DNA of 64,000 bases from positions 186,001-250,000 of the forward strand of contig LOER01000046.1 in the NCBI GenBank assembly GCA_001515945.1, given 5' to 3'. Position numbers and translations under genes: made by a program. How positions within the stretch are numbered: the stretch's first letter is position 1; each line of letters begins with the position of its first letter. Shown here piece by piece: positions 61,916-64,000 of this stretch. The notes below the pieces were generated by a model. The model worked only from the letters and a program-made list of their open reading frames with translations, had not been told where the DNA came from and searched no databases. Source of the DNA: Desulfitibacter sp. BRH_c19 (lineage in GTDB: Bacteria; Bacillota; DSM-16504; Desulfitibacterales; Desulfitibacteraceae).

Positions 61916-63376
61916 TTAGTAAACTGTAAATAGTACTGAGAAATTTAGCCATTCTATCCTAGGCTGCCCGTTTCCTCCATCCTCTTTTCCATTGATATTC
62001 TGAAAAAGAAACATTACTTTTAGCTGCTCATTTTCATCCACAAAAGTCATATCTTTATTTTCCAAAACATTTTCTCCAATGTTAGCAGCATGAATATCCA
62101 AGGCTACTTGGGCAATGTCCTTCTCATATATAACTTGCCCTTCCTTAGATATTTTGATGATTTGTGAAGCATAGGAAACACTTAGTGACCCCTGTTTTAT
62201 CTCAAAAACATCATTTAACCCAAAATATGAAGGCGAAAAGTAATCATACTCTCGAATTTCAACCAATTCTCTAGTTTCCTTAGGGTGGTGGCTGAAGTTT
62301 TGACCACTATAACTATAAGTTAGGTCAAAACCGAAAACTTCTTGCATCTGATTTAAGGAAAAATCTTGGGGAACAACCTTCAGTTCAGTAAGACTATAAT
62401 ATCTATTAAAATATTGGACTATAGAGCTGATACTTATTTTATCAGTTTGAGAAATTTCTTCAGAAGGTACAATACTCCCATCTACAAGCATATTGTTATT
62501 AATTAGAAGCTTCTCCATTTGATTGTTCTGGCTGTATTTGGAGACAGCATAAGAACTACAAGGTCCTGAAACCACCAAAACGGCGATAATGGCAACGGAT
62601 ATAACTATCTTAATGTTCATGGTGTTCTTTTTAAATGCAAAGTAAAGCATACTACCTGTTATCCAAAGCCCTCCAACCATAACCAAATATCTATTTTCCG
62701 TGATCCCATAAGCATTAATCCGAATCCCCATGGCCACAAACATCATAAGCAATAAAGGCAAAATTAATTTAGGAAAATAAGCGATAAATGTTCGAGCCCA
62801 AGTATTTTTTTCTTTTAACAAATAAATGAAAAAAATAACTATAGTACTAACAAAGGCATACCAGAGAACCAGATGGGATACAATCCCTGCTGGCCAGTAA
62901 CGGATAACTATAATTTTGACAAAGTAAACATACAAAATAGCTGTGTAGACAGATAATAGAGGCATCACAATATATAACAACAAAATCTGAAGAAACTTGG
63001 GATAGTCCTCACTTTTATATGCTACCCCATAAGCTGGTATGCCAGCTAAAAAATAAGCAGGAGCAAAGATACCGGCCACCAATAACCAAAGATCAAAATA
63101 TACTTCCTCAGGTATACCGGCAGAAAACAAGGTATTAATAGTAAAAAGAATCGCAACTAATCCTCCGAAAAGAATTAATGAATAAGAATACGTTACAATA
63201 AAACCAGTAAAGAGCTTAATCACGTAAAGCTCAAAGCCATCTTCACGCCCCAAGTATGGGATAGCTATAAAAAGCAAATATAAAGCTAGGTTGAAGGCTA
63301 TGTACCTTGTTATTGACACCATATCCATGTCAGGAAGCAAAAAGTTATAATAGCCAACCAAGACTAGAGCCGCCAA
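61916..63376 (-). CDS. DUF4153 membrane protein, main part (frameshifted)
   Basis: 486 residues. Nine or ten membrane helices (GYYNFLL..., IAIPYLGREDG, VIKLFTGFIVTYSYSLILFGGL, LWLLVAGIFAPAYFLAGIPAYG and others) followed by a soluble domain with SLTELKVVPQDFSLNQMQ and REYDYFSPSYFGLNDVF. Matches the DUF4153 family. The frame begins at a TTG (63376) inside the family's membrane domain, and the N-terminal part is in another frame (63364-63633), joined by a 2-base slip. Function unknown. Confidence 0.75.
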   Translation of the reverse strand: MAALVLVGYYNFLLPDMDMVSITRYIAFNLALYLLFIAIPYLGREDGFELYVIKLFTGFIVTYSYSLILFGGLVAILFTINTLFSAGIPEEVYFDLWLLVAGIFAPAYFLAGIPAYGVAYKSEDYPKFLQILLLYIVMPLLSVYTAILYVYFVKIIVIRYWPAGIVSHLVLWYAFVSTIVIFFIYLLKEKNTWARTFIAYFPKLILPLLLMMFVAMGIRINAYGITENRYLVMVGGLWITGSMLYFAFKKNTMNIKIVISVAIIAVLVVSGPCSSYAVSKYSQNNQMEKLLINNNMLVDGSIVPSEEISQTDKISISSIVQYFNRYYSLTELKVVPQDFSLNQMQEVFGFDLTYSYSGQNFSHHPKETRELVEIREYDYFSPSYFGLNDVFEIKQGSLSVSYASQIIKISKEGQVIYEKDIAQVALDIHAANIGENVLENKDMTFVDENEQLKVMFLFQNINGKEDGGNGQPRIEWLNFSVLFTVY

Positions 63377-63633
63377 AGCATATACTTAATAGCTGTCGCC
63401 TTTTGCACAGCAATTCTTTCAAAGAACATTTTGATACACAAAGTCAGAGGAATACCTAAGGCCAGGACCATAGCCACATGGGCTAAAACGTCATCGCTTG
63501 GTTTAGTATGATTCATAAAAATTAAAAGCATGACAATGGCCAAGGCTAGAACTAAAGGTGCAGGAAACCTTCTTAGACTGGACACTAGCCGCAATAATAC
63601 GTCATTCATAACCCGCAATAACCTTTTTAGCAT
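63364..63633 (-). CDS. DUF4153 N-terminal fragment (frameshifted)
   Basis: 89 residues. LRRFPAPLVLALAIVMLLIFMNH and VLAHVAMVLALGIPLTLCIKMFFERI are the first two helices expected before the downstream frame. It ends KATAIKYMLWRL where the downstream frame reads ALAALVLVGYYNFLL. Removing AT from TATATG at the junction restores a single protein. Either a real frameshift or a sequence error. Confidence 0.7.
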   Translation of the reverse strand: MLKRLLRVMNDVLLRLVSSLRRFPAPLVLALAIVMLLIFMNHTKPSDDVLAHVAMVLALGIPLTLCIKMFFERIAVQKATAIKYMLWRL

Positions 63634-63689
63634 TTTTTACACCCCATTTGTTATAGACGTATACCGGACATAAATTTCTTTCATTACTC

Positions 63690-63755
63690 GTCATCTTATC
63701 CATATTGTACCACTTCTAGGAAACAGAATCTACATACCTCTCCCCTTGCTCCATA
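63690..63755 (+). repeat. REP-like family-B element, decayed
   Basis: CGTCATCTTATCCATATTGTACC leader, then AAACAGAATCTACATACC and TCCCCTTGCTCC. Same order as the copy at 60395 but the hairpin arms have drifted. Confidence 0.7.
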
Positions 63756-63910
63756 TACGAGTCTCCAGAAGGTCCCGTATCATTCTATAATTATGTGGTA
63801 ACTCAGGATTAATTCTAATAATAAAGCTAAAATCAATAATAGTGTTACAAATGCAACTATTTTTGAAACTATTTGCTAAGCCTCTTCGTCTAAATTAGTG
63901 GATGGCGAAA

Positions 63911-63953
63911 GAAGCAATGGAACAGAAGCTTTGTACCTGTCCCTTTGCTTCTT
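63911..63953 (+). repeat. REP-like family-B element, partial
   Basis: GAAGCAATGGAACAGAAGC and TTTGTACCTGTCCCTTTGCTTCTT; imperfect AGAAGC/GCTTCT arms. Plus-strand orientation like other solo copies. Confidence 0.7.
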
Positions 63954-64000
63954 ATGTTTTTAAGTAAATTACCTTGACTGACAAAGTAATATGGCTTACA

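Larger units (their letters stand above)
63634..64000. other. Right-edge gap with degenerate family-B repeats
   Basis: No gene seen in these 367 bases. They contain two partly decayed REP-like copies (63690-63755 and 63911-63953) and AT-rich sequence between them. Confidence 0.5.

Overview
The window reads as the chromosome of an AT-rich, anaerobic, endospore-forming Firmicute of the class Clostridia (Peptococcaceae-like by gene content; I cannot name a genus). The spore genes (ytrH/ytrI beside dnaE, an alpha/beta-type SASP, three YheC/YheD-type ATP-grasp proteins, a GH18 hydrolase, a Cys-rich coat-like protein) show the sporulating lifestyle. A TAT-exported reductive dehalogenase with its membrane anchor, NapG/NapH-like iron-sulfur proteins, a tetraheme lipoprotein and TatA suggest capacity for organohalide respiration.

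Layout. 1-7400 (all minus strand): a respiratory cluster read from high to low coordinates: tatA, tetraheme cytochrome, then rdhA-rdhB-napG-like-napH-like-histidine kinase-response regulator and a second rdhA that runs off the left edge. 7660-19630: housekeeping genes: minC, pyruvate carboxylase B/oxaloacetate decarboxylase alpha, pyk-pfkA-small protein-mtrB(TRAP)-coaD-dnaE, divergent ytrH-ytrI, an SASP and tRNA-Pro(CGG). 19680-30490: phosphodiesterase, D-amino acid aminotransferase, trmL, nth, GH18 hydrolase, thioesterase, lipid kinase, M20 peptidase, hydrolase, cold-shock protein, YaiI, methyltransferase. 30700-45060: a sporulation-flavoured accessory region with many lineage-specific proteins: a Cys-rich coat-like protein, three tandem small proteins that look like HMA domains without metal-binding cysteines, a CAP-domain protein, three YheC/D paralogues, a hemerythrin, and a cobalt/nickel ECF transporter (cbiMQO) behind a probable attenuator. 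45090-47750: traB-like gene and asnS. 47980-56180: a surface-sugar cluster (cytidylyltransferase, two SDR epimerase/dehydratases, UDP-glucose dehydrogenase, cupin, duplicated glycosyltransferase, acetyltransferase) interrupted by a REP-associated transposase (RAYT). 56430-60260: MacAB-like efflux ABC system. 60570-61570: PadR regulator with its membrane partner. 61900-63630: a DUF4153 membrane protein that appears frameshifted.

Two families of dispersed structured repeats stand out. Family A (five copies, 8.3-34.6 kb, about 110-160 bp, two or three hairpins) lies on the + strand in every copy and usually starts at or within a few bases of a stop codon. Family B (54.5-64 kb) surrounds the RAYT gene and has solo and tandem copies with a perfect 10-bp inverted repeat. 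The same-strand bias of both families fits insertion into single-stranded DNA at the replication fork. Other points of interest are the dehalogenase gene set, the degenerate HMA trio, the cbiM leader, and several small genes too short for ordinary ORF cut-offs.
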